Shown: positions 9,839 to 18,855, counted from the stretch's first letter. The stretch is 34,596 nt of DNA from Crenarchaeota archaeon 13_1_40CM_3_52_17 (GCA_001918745.1 MNGN01000064.1:1-34596); one strand, 5' to 3'. Notes: generated by a model from the sequence alone, not told the origin. Numbers and translations: made by a program.

Positions 9839-12800
9839 ATGTCTCTCGCGACAATGGAAGAAGCTCACAAAGTAATCCAGAGCATCCGATTCACACTATT
9901 ATCACCCTCAGAGCTTCGAAAACTATCAGCAGTGGAAGTTCAGGCAGCAGACACTTACGATGAGGATGGAGTCCCGATTGTATCCGGGTTGATGGACGGC
10001 AGACTAGGGACTCTTGAGCCGCGCCAAAAGTGCAAGACCTGCGGCAACACCGCCTCCGCCTGCCCCGGGCACTTTGGCCACATTGAATTGGCTGAACCTG
10101 TTATCCATGTTAGCTTCGCAAAGCTCACTCATCGACTCCTCTCAATTACCTGCCGAAACTGCGGCAGAATACTGCTAAGTGAAGAGAAGATCGAGAAGTT
10201 CAAAGTACGCCACGCCGATCTCAAACAACGGCTCAACACCGTCCCCGACGCCTTCCTGGACGAGATCATCAAAGACGCCAAGAAGGCCCAGCAGTGTCCT
10301 CATTGTGGGCAAAAACAGTACCCAATCGAACATGGCAAGCCCACCACCTTCCACGAGATTGTGGCCGAGGGAGGCGCGGTGCGATTAACTCCCAGTACTG
10401 TCCGAGAGAGGCTTGAGAGAATTCCTGACGATGACCTCATTCTTCTCGGAATGGATCCGAAAGCCGCTCGACCCGAGTGGGCTGTCCTTCAAGTCATGCC
10501 CGTCCCTCCCGTCTCGGTCAGACCCTCAATAACTCTAGAGTCCGGCATCAGGTCGGAGGACGATCTTACTCACAAGCTCGTCGACATCATCAGGATCAAT
10601 CAGAAACTCCGCGAGGCACTTGAATCCGGAGTTCCAATCAACATCATTCAAGAACTCCACGAACTGCTCCAATACCACGTAACCACCTACTTCGACAACG
10701 AGGTCTCAGGCTTGCCCCCTGCGAGACACAGGTCGGGAAGGGCGCTGAAGACACTCGTTCAGCGATTGAAAGGAAAAGAGGGAAGATTCAGAGGCAACCT
10801 ATCTGGCAAAAGAGTTGACTTCTCAGCCCGAACAGTTGTATCCCCTGATCCGAATCTGGATATTAACGAGGTCGGAGTGCCCCTCGACGTTGCAAGCCGC
10901 CTAACGATTCCCGAGAAAGCTACTGACTACAATCTCGAAGAGATGAAGCGGCTTATCAGCAACGGCCCCGACACATATCCAGGGTCACTATACATTGTCC
11001 GTCCGGACGGCCGACGGGTCCGGCTAGAATTCGTCACAGATAGAAAAGTTGTCGCTGAAGCGCTTCAGCCAGGCTTCGTCGTCGAGAGACATCTCAGAGA
11101 TGGCGACATTGTGCTCTTCAACCGGCAACCGAGCCTGCACAGAATGTCCATCATGGCACACCGCGTCCGAGTCCTCCCCTACAAGACCTTCAGGCTCAAC
11201 CCAACCGTTTGCCCGCCATACAACGCGGACTTTGACGGTGACGAGATGAACCTCCACGTTCCACAAGGCGAAGAAGCCAGGACCGAGGCCCGCCTCCTCA
11301 TGCAGGTCCAGGACCAGATTCTCTCCCCAAGATACGGAGGGCCGATCATTGGAGCGATCCGAGACTCGCTGACCGCCGCATTCCTTCTAACGCAAAAGTC
11401 AACACTTCTGGATCGTCCGACTGTCTCGAAGCTACTTGCAGCAGCCGGCTTCGAGGGACCTATGCCAGAACCGGCGGTAGCAAAACCCGAAGAGAAATGG
11501 ACAGGCAAACAGATTTTCAGTATCGTCATTCCAAAGGGCTTCAATTTCGTCTCGAAATCCAACCTTTCAAGCTACTACAAGTGCGCGGATTGCGACAAGG
11601 GAGTTCTTCACGACTGCCCATATGATGCTTTCATCGTTATCAAAGACGGTGTCCTTGAGCAGGGCGTGATCGACAAGGCGTCTATCGGGGCTGAAAAATC
11701 AGAGAGCCTCTTCCATCGTATTGTCAAGGACTATGGGGCGGAGGATGCAAGAACGTTCCTCAACGCGGTTACAAAGCTTCTCGATCGATACATGGTTCTT
11801 CGAGGCTTCACATACGCGTTCGACGAACTCGAGATTCCCGCAGCCACCAAGGAAAAGATCGCAAAGGCCATTGCCAAGGCCGAAGAGAAAGTCAACGAGT
11901 ACATCGACAGCTACCGCAAAGAGACCCTGGAACGGTTGCCGGGCCAATCATTGGAAGAATCATTGGAGCTCTACATCATGAACGAGCTCTCTAGAGCGCG
12001 AGATGTAGCGGGCGAGTTCGCTGACCAGTACTTCCAGATGGACAACAGCGGCGTGATCATGAGCAGGGCGGGAGCCCGAGGGTCAACACTCAACATATCC
12101 CAGATGACCGCAAGCGTCGGCCAACAATCGATCAGGGGAAAGAGAATCCTCCGAGGATATCGCGGTAGAGCATTATCGTTCTTCAAACCCGGAGATGCAG
12201 GGGCGGCGGCTCGAGGATTCGTTTACAACTCCTACCGAGACGGGCTTGAACCCATCGAATTCTTCTTCCATGCGATGGGTGGCAGGGAAGGACTGGTGGA
12301 TACGGCGGTCAGAACTCAGCAGAGCGGATACATGCAACGACGCCTAATCAACGCGCTGGAACATCTCAGAGTCGAATACGATTCGACTGTCAGAGATTCC
12401 CGGGGCAACATTATCCAGGTCCGTTACGGCGAGGATGGTGTTGACACGGCGAAGAGTGATCACGGCAAGGCTGTGAACATCGATCGGCTCATAGAACGCA
12501 TTCGGCTTACAATGAAGAAGGGAACGGCGGCGACCAAGGAATACGTTGAGGACGAGGTGGATAAGGCGAACAGTACTCTCTCGCCCCTGATACTCAACAA
12601 GCTGCGCCAGAGCCTGGTAAACGCGAAACTGCCCAAGCCCGCCGTTGACGAGACAGTGTTAGAGGCAATAGAGAACTACAAACGCGCCTTGGTCGAGCCG
12701 GGCGAGGCTGCAGGAATTGTCTCCGCCCAGTCCATCGGGGAGCCTGGTACGCAAATGACGCTGCGAACCTTCCATTTTGCAGGAGTCCGAGAGCAAAACG

Positions 12801-13684
12801 TGACCTTGGGACTTCCAAGACTCATAGAGATCGTGGACGCACGCAAGATCCCCTCAACCCCAAACATGACGGTGTTCTTGGATGCGAAACACCGGGCGAG
12901 CAGAGAGAAGGCTCAGGAAGTAGCTACACAGCTCACCCATGCTACGCTGGGCGATATCGCCAGCACGTTCGAGTCCGATGTTACACGGATGAGGATCGAT
13001 GTAAAACTGAACCCGCAAGTGATGCGGGAGAGGGAGATTACCGTCCAGGACGTGCGGGATGCTGTAAAACCGCCGAATTGCGAGGTCAAAGTCGAAGGAT
13101 ACCATGTAGAAATCAAGTCGAAGGAGCTTGAGATCCCCCAGTTCAGACGCCTCGCAAGCAAACTCCTGGTCCATCACGTCAAAGGTTTGCCTGCAGTCCG
13201 AAGAGCTCTCGTTATCGAGGAGAAAGGTGAATGGATAGTTAGAACGGAAGGGTCAAGCCTCGCTTTGGCCTTTGAAGTCCCGGGCGTTGACACAAGCCGG
13301 ACAGTAAGTAACAACATCAACGAGACCGCTGTTGTTCTCGGAATCGAAGCAGCCCGCAATGTGATAATAAAAGAAGCGGTAGGAGTACTGGAGGAACAGG
13401 GTCTAGACGTAGACATTCGACACGTGATGCTAGTAGCCGATATGATGACCTCGTCAGGCGAGGTCCTCCAAGTTGGACGCCACGGTGTCAGCGGAGAGAA
13501 AGCGAGCACCCTTGCCAAGGCAGCCTTCGAGATCACAATTCCCACCATCGTAGATGCTGCCGTGAAGGGCATCGTAGACACTCTAAGGGGCGTTGCGGAG
13601 AACGTGATCGTCGGTCAACAAGTACCCATGGGCACAGGTCTCATAGAAGTCTCAATGTCCATGTCACGGAAAGGGAGCAAGTAG
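9839..13684 (+). CDS. rpoA: DNA-directed RNA polymerase subunit A, unsplit (A' and A'' in one 1281-aa ORF)
   Basis: CKTCGNTASACPGHFGHIEL zinc site, NADFDGDEMNLHVPQ active site (A'), and EAAGIVSAQSIGEPGTQMTLRTFHFAGV (A'' region) in one continuous frame; no intein signature inside. Confidence 0.98.
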   Translation: MSLATMEEAHKVIQSIRFTLLSPSELRKLSAVEVQAADTYDEDGVPIVSGLMDGRLGTLEPRQKCKTCGNTASACPGHFGHIELAEPVIHVSFAKLTHRLLSITCRNCGRILLSEEKIEKFKVRHADLKQRLNTVPDAFLDEIIKDAKKAQQCPHCGQKQYPIEHGKPTTFHEIVAEGGAVRLTPSTVRERLERIPDDDLILLGMDPKAARPEWAVLQVMPVPPVSVRPSITLESGIRSEDDLTHKLVDIIRINQKLREALESGVPINIIQELHELLQYHVTTYFDNEVSGLPPARHRSGRALKTLVQRLKGKEGRFRGNLSGKRVDFSARTVVSPDPNLDINEVGVPLDVASRLTIPEKATDYNLEEMKRLISNGPDTYPGSLYIVRPDGRRVRLEFVTDRKVVAEALQPGFVVERHLRDGDIVLFNRQPSLHRMSIMAHRVRVLPYKTFRLNPTVCPPYNADFDGDEMNLHVPQGEEARTEARLLMQVQDQILSPRYGGPIIGAIRDSLTAAFLLTQKSTLLDRPTVSKLLAAAGFEGPMPEPAVAKPEEKWTGKQIFSIVIPKGFNFVSKSNLSSYYKCADCDKGVLHDCPYDAFIVIKDGVLEQGVIDKASIGAEKSESLFHRIVKDYGAEDARTFLNAVTKLLDRYMVLRGFTYAFDELEIPAATKEKIAKAIAKAEEKVNEYIDSYRKETLERLPGQSLEESLELYIMNELSRARDVAGEFADQYFQMDNSGVIMSRAGARGSTLNISQMTASVGQQSIRGKRILRGYRGRALSFFKPGDAGAAARGFVYNSYRDGLEPIEFFFHAMGGREGLVDTAVRTQQSGYMQRRLINALEHLRVEYDSTVRDSRGNIIQVRYGEDGVDTAKSDHGKAVNIDRLIERIRLTMKKGTAATKEYVEDEVDKANSTLSPLILNKLRQSLVNAKLPKPAVDETVLEAIENYKRALVEPGEAAGIVSAQSIGEPGTQMTLRTFHFAGVREQNVTLGLPRLIEIVDARKIPSTPNMTVFLDAKHRASREKAQEVATQLTHATLGDIASTFESDVTRMRIDVKLNPQVMREREITVQDVRDAVKPPNCEVKVEGYHVEIKSKELEIPQFRRLASKLLVHHVKGLPAVRRALVIEEKGEWIVRTEGSSLALAFEVPGVDTSRTVSNNINETAVVLGIEAARNVIIKEAVGVLEEQGLDVDIRHVMLVADMMTSSGEVLQVGRHGVSGEKASTLAKAAFEITIPTIVDAAVKGIVDTLRGVAENVIVGQQVPMGTGLIEVSMSMSRKGSK

Positions 13685-13690
13685 AACCAG

Positions 13691-13999
13691 TTGGACGTGA
13701 ACAAACAGATCCGCATGGCCGTCAAGACCGGCAAGGTCGAGTTCGGAAGCAAGAACGCGCTCTCCAGCGCGTCCCTCGGGAGAGCTAAACTCCTAATCCT
13801 CGCAAGCAACTGCCCAACAGATTTTCGCGAGAACATCGTCTACGACGCGGAACAGTCAGAGGTTCCAGTCTACGTCTTCCAGGGCAGCAGCCTCGACCTC
13901 GGCGCGCTCTGCGAAAAACCCTTCCCAGTCGCATCAATGGTTGTTAAAGAACCCGGTGATTCAGAGGTCTTGAAGCTGGCTGAGAAGAATAATGAGTAA
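13691..13999 (+). CDS. rpl30e: Ribosomal protein L30e (TTG start)
   Basis: 102 aa; AVKTGKVEFGSKNALSSASLGRAKLLILASNCP...VPVYVFQGSSLDLGALCEKPFPVASMVV; canonical position after rpoA. Confidence 0.93.
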   Translation: MDVNKQIRMAVKTGKVEFGSKNALSSASLGRAKLLILASNCPTDFRENIVYDAEQSEVPVYVFQGSSLDLGALCEKPFPVASMVVKEPGDSEVLKLAEKNNE

Positions 14000-14276
14000 T
14001 ATTGCTTATCTTGCTGGGGTTTTGAAGGGAGATGGTTATCTCTATAGAGGACAGACTGGAAGGCCACGCTTTCAAGTCGAAACGATGTCCGCGAATTTCG
14101 CGGAGAAAATTGCGGGAGCGCTCAGAGCAATGGGGTACGTCCCTCGGATTGCGAGATATAGACACAGCCGGAAAAGCATGAGACTGCAACTAAATGTGCA
14201 TCGTTTAATCCGTGAGTGGAACCGCTCACTCGGGAATGTAAGGAATGTTTTTCATCATTTCATTTGGAGGATTTAG
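13992..14276 (+). CDS. LAGLIDADG homing-endonuclease-like small protein, apparently truncated (94 aa, one motif)
   Basis: YLAGVLKGDGYLYRG...GRPRFQVETMSANFAEKIAGALRAMGYVPRIARYRHSRKSMRLQLNVHRLIREW matches the LAGLIDADG helix plus following strands; ATG overlaps the rpl30e stop (ATGAGTAA). Confidence 0.72.
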   Translation: MSNIAYLAGVLKGDGYLYRGQTGRPRFQVETMSANFAEKIAGALRAMGYVPRIARYRHSRKSMRLQLNVHRLIREWNRSLGNVRNVFHHFIWRI

Positions 14277-14284
14277 AGCAAGTG

Positions 14285-14722
14285 ATGCTTCAGCCCAAGA
14301 TCAAGCTGACCAGTGAAGAAATGAAGTACATGGCTCTCTTCGAGAGCACTACAGGCGCCACCGTCCAAGACTGCCTGATCGACGAGAAGCTGGGACGCAT
14401 CATCTTCGTAGCAAAGCCCGGCGACATGGGACTCGCAATCGGAAAAGGCGGCAAGAACATCAACCAGCTGCGCAGGATGACAAGCCGACAGATCGAGGTT
14501 GTAGAGCACGCGGACACCCCGGAAGGCTTGATCCGGAACAGCCTCTCGCCGGCAAGGATCAAGGAGATCCGGGTAACGGAGAGGCCGGACAAGAAGATCG
14601 TGGTTGTTGAGGTTGACGCTCAGGATAAGGCGATAGCGATCGGAAAGAATGGTCGGACGATTGACAAGACACGCTTGCTTGTGAAGAGATACTTCGACAT
14701 CGACCACGTAGTCGTCCAGTAG
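14285..14722 (+). CDS. nusA: Transcription elongation factor NusA, archaeal (KH domains only)
   Basis: TVQDCLIDEKLGRIIFVAKPGDMGLAIGKGGKNINQLRRM and KAIAIGKNGRTIDKTRLLVKRYFDIDHVVV; SD-like GGAGG at 14266-14270. Confidence 0.92.
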   Translation: MLQPKIKLTSEEMKYMALFESTTGATVQDCLIDEKLGRIIFVAKPGDMGLAIGKGGKNINQLRRMTSRQIEVVEHADTPEGLIRNSLSPARIKEIRVTERPDKKIVVVEVDAQDKAIAIGKNGRTIDKTRLLVKRYFDIDHVVVQ

Positions 14723-14823
14723 GCCAAGATTCTAACCGTCTTCGACAGAAGCAATCCAAGATACTCTCCCCCCAACCACTCTTGCGTCGCGAGATGCGCT
14801 GTGCAATGCCCCCCTTTTTCTAG

Positions 14824-14835
14824 AGAAAATTTTCT
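14824..14835. repeat. Perfect 12-bp palindrome AGAAAATTTTCT adjacent to a C6T5-type tract
   Basis: Read directly in the unusually long nusA-rps12 spacer. Confidence 0.5.
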
Positions 14836-15065
14836 GTCTGTCATCGATAATCGGCGAGTCTCGCGGTTCAGGGCGGGATCCGGGCTTGGATGAAAAGGAG
14901 AACGACGGGAAATCTAGATCTACGAACGGTTTTAGGGCGAGAACAGGGTCATGTGCCAGATTCGAGATCAGGGCTGATTTCGGGGCGATTTCTTTCCGAG
15001 CTGGTTGGCGTCAATCTAAAAAGCAACCCAGCGAGCCTGTTGGTTTATCAGTATACGGTGGATGG

Positions 15066-17042
15066 ATGGCTAAGGCGTCTAGGGGGCTGTTCGCAGCCCA
15101 GAAGCTCCGGAAGAGGCGTAAGGAGTTCAGGTGGGCCTATGCACCCTACAAGCGACGAATGCTCGGCTTGGATTACAAATCCGACCCTCTCCAGGGAGCG
15201 CCGCAAGGAAAGGCCATTGTCCTAGAGAAGGTTGGGGTGGAATGCCGCCAGCCCAACAGCGCAGTGCGGAAATGTGTCGCCCCCGGGACAAATGTACTCT
15301 TGGCAGATGGAAACTCATCCCCAATTGAGAAGCTTGAGCAGCGCTGGCGAATTAGTGAAATTGCAACGTTTGATCCGCAGACGAGAGCTGTAGAAGGGTC
15401 GCCAATCGTAGATTTCTTCTCTCTCACCCAGTCGGAAGCCAGACAAATCGGAGCTCTAGAAGTTGTCACAGAAGAGACTGGACGCAGGATCGTCTGTAGT
15501 GCCGATCATCCCTTCTACACCTCGAACGGAATCGTTGACGCCCGAAGACTAGAGTTGGGAGACAAGGTCATAGTAATGCCCGTTCCGGGTGTCGAGAAGC
15601 AGCCATCGCGCGAACGTGTCCTCAACGACGAAGATGTCCTGAAAAACATTCCTCCTTCTTCAAGATCTAACCGTATCATTTCGGAACTCTATTCCAAAAG
15701 TCTCCTTCCATTAGCTTACGACAACGGGAAGATTGCTCAACTCGCACGAATTGTCGGCCACGTTTTCGGTGACGGAACGCTCAGCTATTCGAAAAGTGGG
15801 AATGGATGGACCGGAAAATTCGTCGCATCAGGTAATCCAGAAGAATTGGAAACCCTTGGCGCAGACCTGAGTTCACTCGGATTTCACTCAAGCCCTGTTT
15901 ACGAGGGAGAATCTACGAGCATAATCAACCTACACAGTGGCACCCAGCAAGTAATCTCTGGACACTATCACATCTTGGCTTCCACCTCAATCGTCCTGTT
16001 TACTCTGTTGAAATCACTTGGGGCACCGGTGGGTCGAAAATCTGATCTTACGTACATTGTCCCGCAGTGGATAATGAAAGCGCCTTTATGGGTCAAGAGA
16101 GAATTCCTGGCGTCTTTCTTTGGAAGCGAGCTGGAGAAACCTCGAGCCCGCGGAAGGAATGGAACCACTTTTCAAAGTCCGAGTTTCACCATCTGCAAGT
16201 CGGAGGACAACATTGAGAGCGGCAAGAGACTCATTAACACAATACGGTCGCTTCTCAAGGAATTCGGCGTTGAATCCTCCGAAGCTTCGATGAAACCTTC
16301 CGTCATCCGACGCAACAACGTGAAATCGTTCCGACTCACAACATACGTCGATTCAGGCTTCGAGAATCTTCTCTCGCTCTTTGGAAAGATAGGCTACAGG
16401 TATCAGAAGACCAGAGAAACTTTCTCCCGATATGCCTACGAATACCTTCTAATGAGAAAGCGTCGAATAGAACGCGCCAAGGAAGCGTACAGTCGTACCC
16501 TCGAGCTGAGGGCCAAAGGTCTCACCATCAAGCAGGTTTCTGAAAGGCTACGAGATGAAGGATACGATTTTGGGAGAGGCGTTGTCAATTCCTGGGCCTC
16601 GGTTGGAGTCAAAAGAACCGAAAGGCTGGGCTCCACAGCTCGTATCGGTCCTCCCTTCGCGGAGTTCGTCCGGCAACAGTCAGACTTGAACGACGGTCTC
16701 GTATGGGAAACTATTGCAGAGGTCAAGCGGTCCAACGAAAATCGATTATTGGACCTTACAACCGCCAGTAACAATCACAACTTCTTCGCCAACGGCTTCC
16801 TCACCTCCAACTGTGTGAGGGCTCAGATCATAAAGAACGGAAAAACCGTAACGGCCTTTCTTCCTGGCGATGGAGCGTTGAACTTCATAGACGAACATGA
16901 CGAGGTTGAGATTGAGGGCATTGGTGGTGCCGAGGGTAAGGCGTACGGTGACTTACCAGGAACACGATATCGCGTCTTCACTGTTAACGGTGTCAGCCTT
17001 GATGCCCTATTGAAGGGGAAGAAAGAGAAGCCTCGACGTTAG
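15066..17042 (+). CDS. rps12: Ribosomal protein S12 (uS12) precursor interrupted by an intein; likely ATG start at 15066 ([23 protein letters not shown])
   Basis: Extein halves ...[22 protein letters not shown] and [39 protein letters not shown]...GKKEKPRR join to a normal 145-aa archaeal S12. Confidence 0.95.
   Translation: MAKASRGLFAAQKLRKRRKEFRWAYAPYKRRMLGLDYKSDPLQGAPQGKAIVLEKVGVECRQPNSAVRKCVAPGTNVLLADGNSSPIEKLEQRWRISEIATFDPQTRAVEGSPIVDFFSLTQSEARQIGALEVVTEETGRRIVCSADHPFYTSNGIVDARRLELGDKVIVMPVPGVEKQPSRERVLNDEDVLKNIPPSSRSNRIISELYSKSLLPLAYDNGKIAQLARIVGHVFGDGTLSYSKSGNGWTGKFVASGNPEELETLGADLSSLGFHSSPVYEGESTSIINLHSGTQQVISGHYHILASTSIVLFTLLKSLGAPVGRKSDLTYIVPQWIMKAPLWVKREFLASFFGSELEKPRARGRNGTTFQSPSFTICKSEDNIESGKRLINTIRSLLKEFGVESSEASMKPSVIRRNNVKSFRLTTYVDSGFENLLSLFGKIGYRYQKTRETFSRYAYEYLLMRKRRIERAKEAYSRTLELRAKGLTIKQVSERLRDEGYDFGRGVVNSWASVGVKRTERLGSTARIGPPFAEFVRQQSDLNDGLVWETIAEVKRSNENRLLDLTTASNNHNFFANGFLTSNCVRAQIIKNGKTVTAFLPGDGALNFIDEHDEVEIEGIGGAEGKAYGDLPGTRYRVFTVNGVSLDALLKGKKEKPRR
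15273..16811 (+). mobile_element. Intein (513 aa) with LAGLIDADG/DOD homing endonuclease domain inserted in S12
   Basis: Begins [53 protein letters not shown] (block B-like); [15 protein letters not shown] and [14 protein letters not shown] (DOD motifs); ends [22 protein letters not shown] followed by extein Cys; in frame throughout, and removal restores S12. Confidence 0.95.
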
Positions 17043-17195
17043 TCCATTCGTAAAAGAAAGAGTATTGGTAATTTCTCTTCGGGTGGGACTCGTCCCTGCA
17101 GGTTCGGTAACAGTTTACTTATCTTTTTGAGTAGGAAATGTCCAAACGGCTTTAGTAACCATCGCTAATAGCTGAGAAACCCGGAGAGATGAAAA

Positions 17196-17345
17196 ATGGC
17201 ACTAGTATGGGGCGCAGTATGCACCGACTGCCAAATACTGGCAGTAGAAAACTGTCCCCACTGCAGTCGAGACCTGTGCGAAAAGCACAGCACGCAGCAC
17301 GAATGCGACCGGCTCAAAGCCCGAAGCTTCGATGTCGCGGGCTGA
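17196..17345 (+). CDS. Short Cys-rich putative zinc-binding protein (about 49 aa)
   Basis: MALVWGAVCTDCQILAVENCPHCSRDLCEKHSTQHECDRLKARSFDVAG; paired CxxC plus C/H spacing; below the ORF-track length cut-off; start coordinate uncertain by 1 nt. Confidence 0.5.
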   Translation: MALVWGAVCTDCQILAVENCPHCSRDLCEKHSTQHECDRLKARSFDVAG

Positions 17346-17407
17346 CATAATCCGACCTCGTGAGCTCGAACAAAACTTCTACGGCCGAAGATTAGCCCGC
17401 TATAAAC

Positions 17408-18613
17408 TCAATGAGTTGCTGTCGCTACCGCCGTCTGACTAGACGAGCTGTACTTCTTCCTGAAATCCTTCAACCCCATCTCTTCTCCGAGCACCACAAC
17501 TTGACTCTCTGATCTTCGCTGATAGAAAGGAAGCTTGACAACTTCGGCCTGGACCCGACGATCACGGATTCCGACAGCAAATCTCTCTCCGATCGCTGCT
17601 AACGACGGGGGGACGTAGCCCATTCCAATCCCAAGACTGAGTGTGGGAGAAAATGTGCCGCTCGACACCTTCCCAACTACATCAGTGTCCAAGAAAATGT
17701 CTTGGCCTTGTCGGGGAATTCCCTTCTCCGTCATCTTGAAACCAACTCTAACTCGGGTGGGTCCTTTTTCCTTCAAACGCGTGATTGAATTCTTGCCTAC
17801 AAAATTCGGCTTCTCCAAGCGAACAACCCAGTTGAGCCTTGCCTCGACTGGGGAAGTGTTCTCGTCAATATCATTTCCATAGAGACACATTCCCGCTTCA
17901 AGTCTCAGAACGTCTCTTGCACCCAAGCCGACCGGTGAAATCCCGACTTCTCTGCCACCTGACAGCAGTTTCTCCCAGACCTTCACCGCACTTGATGGTT
18001 CCTTCACGCTGCAATTCCACACGTAGATCTCGAAACCATCCTCACCGGTGTATCCGCTACGCGTCAGGAGGCACGGAATCCCCGCGACCTTCGCATCCTT
18101 CGTCCCGTATTTTTCCACCTCGTCAAGCTTGACACCGGACACGTTCCAGAGGATCGTATTCGCCCGAGGACCCTGAACTGCGAACATTGCAACATCATCA
18201 GAAACATCGGAAACGGTCACATTGGTTCGGGTCTTGTTTTTGAGAAGCCAGTTCCAGTTCTTGTCACGGTTCCCGGCATTGTAAACAACAAGATATCGCA
18301 GATTACCGATTCTGAAGATAGTCAGATCGTCCATAATTCCTCCCTTAGGATTGCAGAAGAGAGAATACAGCCCTCTTCCAACGGCAAGCTTGGACACGTC
18401 GTTCGTGGTGAGATCGTTGAGGAATGACTCGGCGCCCTTTCCTTCTGCTAGAACGCGTCCCATGTGGGAGACATCGAATATTCCACAGTTGTTTCTGACG
18501 CTGCGGCATTCCGGGATTATGCCTTCGAACCAGACGGGAAGGTCAAAGCCCGCATATTCGACGATGTTACCGTGTTTTCTATGGTACTCGTAGACGTGAG
18601 TTCTTCTTGCCAA
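17408..18613 (-). CDS. gcvT: Aminomethyltransferase (glycine cleavage T protein)
   Basis: GIFDVSHMGRVLAEGKGAESFLNDLTTNDV, FAVQGPRA, TRSGYTGEDGFEIYV, GLGARDVLRLEAGMCLYGNDIDENTSPVEA. Confidence 0.95.
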   Translation of the reverse strand: MARRTHVYEYHRKHGNIVEYAGFDLPVWFEGIIPECRSVRNNCGIFDVSHMGRVLAEGKGAESFLNDLTTNDVSKLAVGRGLYSLFCNPKGGIMDDLTIFRIGNLRYLVVYNAGNRDKNWNWLLKNKTRTNVTVSDVSDDVAMFAVQGPRANTILWNVSGVKLDEVEKYGTKDAKVAGIPCLLTRSGYTGEDGFEIYVWNCSVKEPSSAVKVWEKLLSGGREVGISPVGLGARDVLRLEAGMCLYGNDIDENTSPVEARLNWVVRLEKPNFVGKNSITRLKEKGPTRVRVGFKMTEKGIPRQGQDIFLDTDVVGKVSSGTFSPTLSLGIGMGYVPPSLAAIGERFAVGIRDRRVQAEVVKLPFYQRRSESQVVVLGEEMGLKDFRKKYSSSSQTAVATATH

Positions 18614-18672
18614 GGTTGCCTTCTCGTAATCCGCTGTAGTTGAGCGGTGGTAGAAAAGAGAATGCGAGGCAA

Positions 18673-18855
18673 CTATGGACCGGGAACAGGGGTCTCCGGA
18701 ATAATCTTCAGGTTTTCAGTGTCAAACCCCAGCTTCTTACCGCACTTCGGACAGTAGCCGCCGTTGCGCTGAATGATCTCGCCAGGGGTCTCGAGTTCAA
18801 GCCCGGTGTAGAGGAGTTCGCCGCACTTGGAGCATAAGATTCTCTGCGGACACAA
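18673..18855 (-). CDS. Small zinc-ribbon protein
   Basis: 60 aa; LCSKCGELLYTG...GGYCPKCGKKLGF, two CxxC knuckles. Confidence 0.65.
   Translation of the reverse strand: MCPQRILCSKCGELLYTGLELETPGEIIQRNGGYCPKCGKKLGFDTENLKIIPETPVPGP

Noticed and set aside
6830-13581. Numerous 60-180 aa ORFs antisense or out-of-frame to rpoB/rpoA (e.g. 7838..8386, 13174..13581)
   Set aside because: Shadow ORFs of highly conserved RNAP genes; Ser/Arg-rich with no domain signature.
6489-13684. Possible additional inteins in RpoB or RpoA
   Set aside because: Protein lengths are normal, and no Hint-like start or NG.xxxN-C end or LAGLIDADG block was found in either.
14886-15065. 60-aa N-terminal extension of the rps12 ORF in the ORF track
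   Set aside because: The extension has no similarity to S12, and the canonical start [14 protein letters not shown] at 15066 matches archaeal S12. It is treated as fortuitous open frame.
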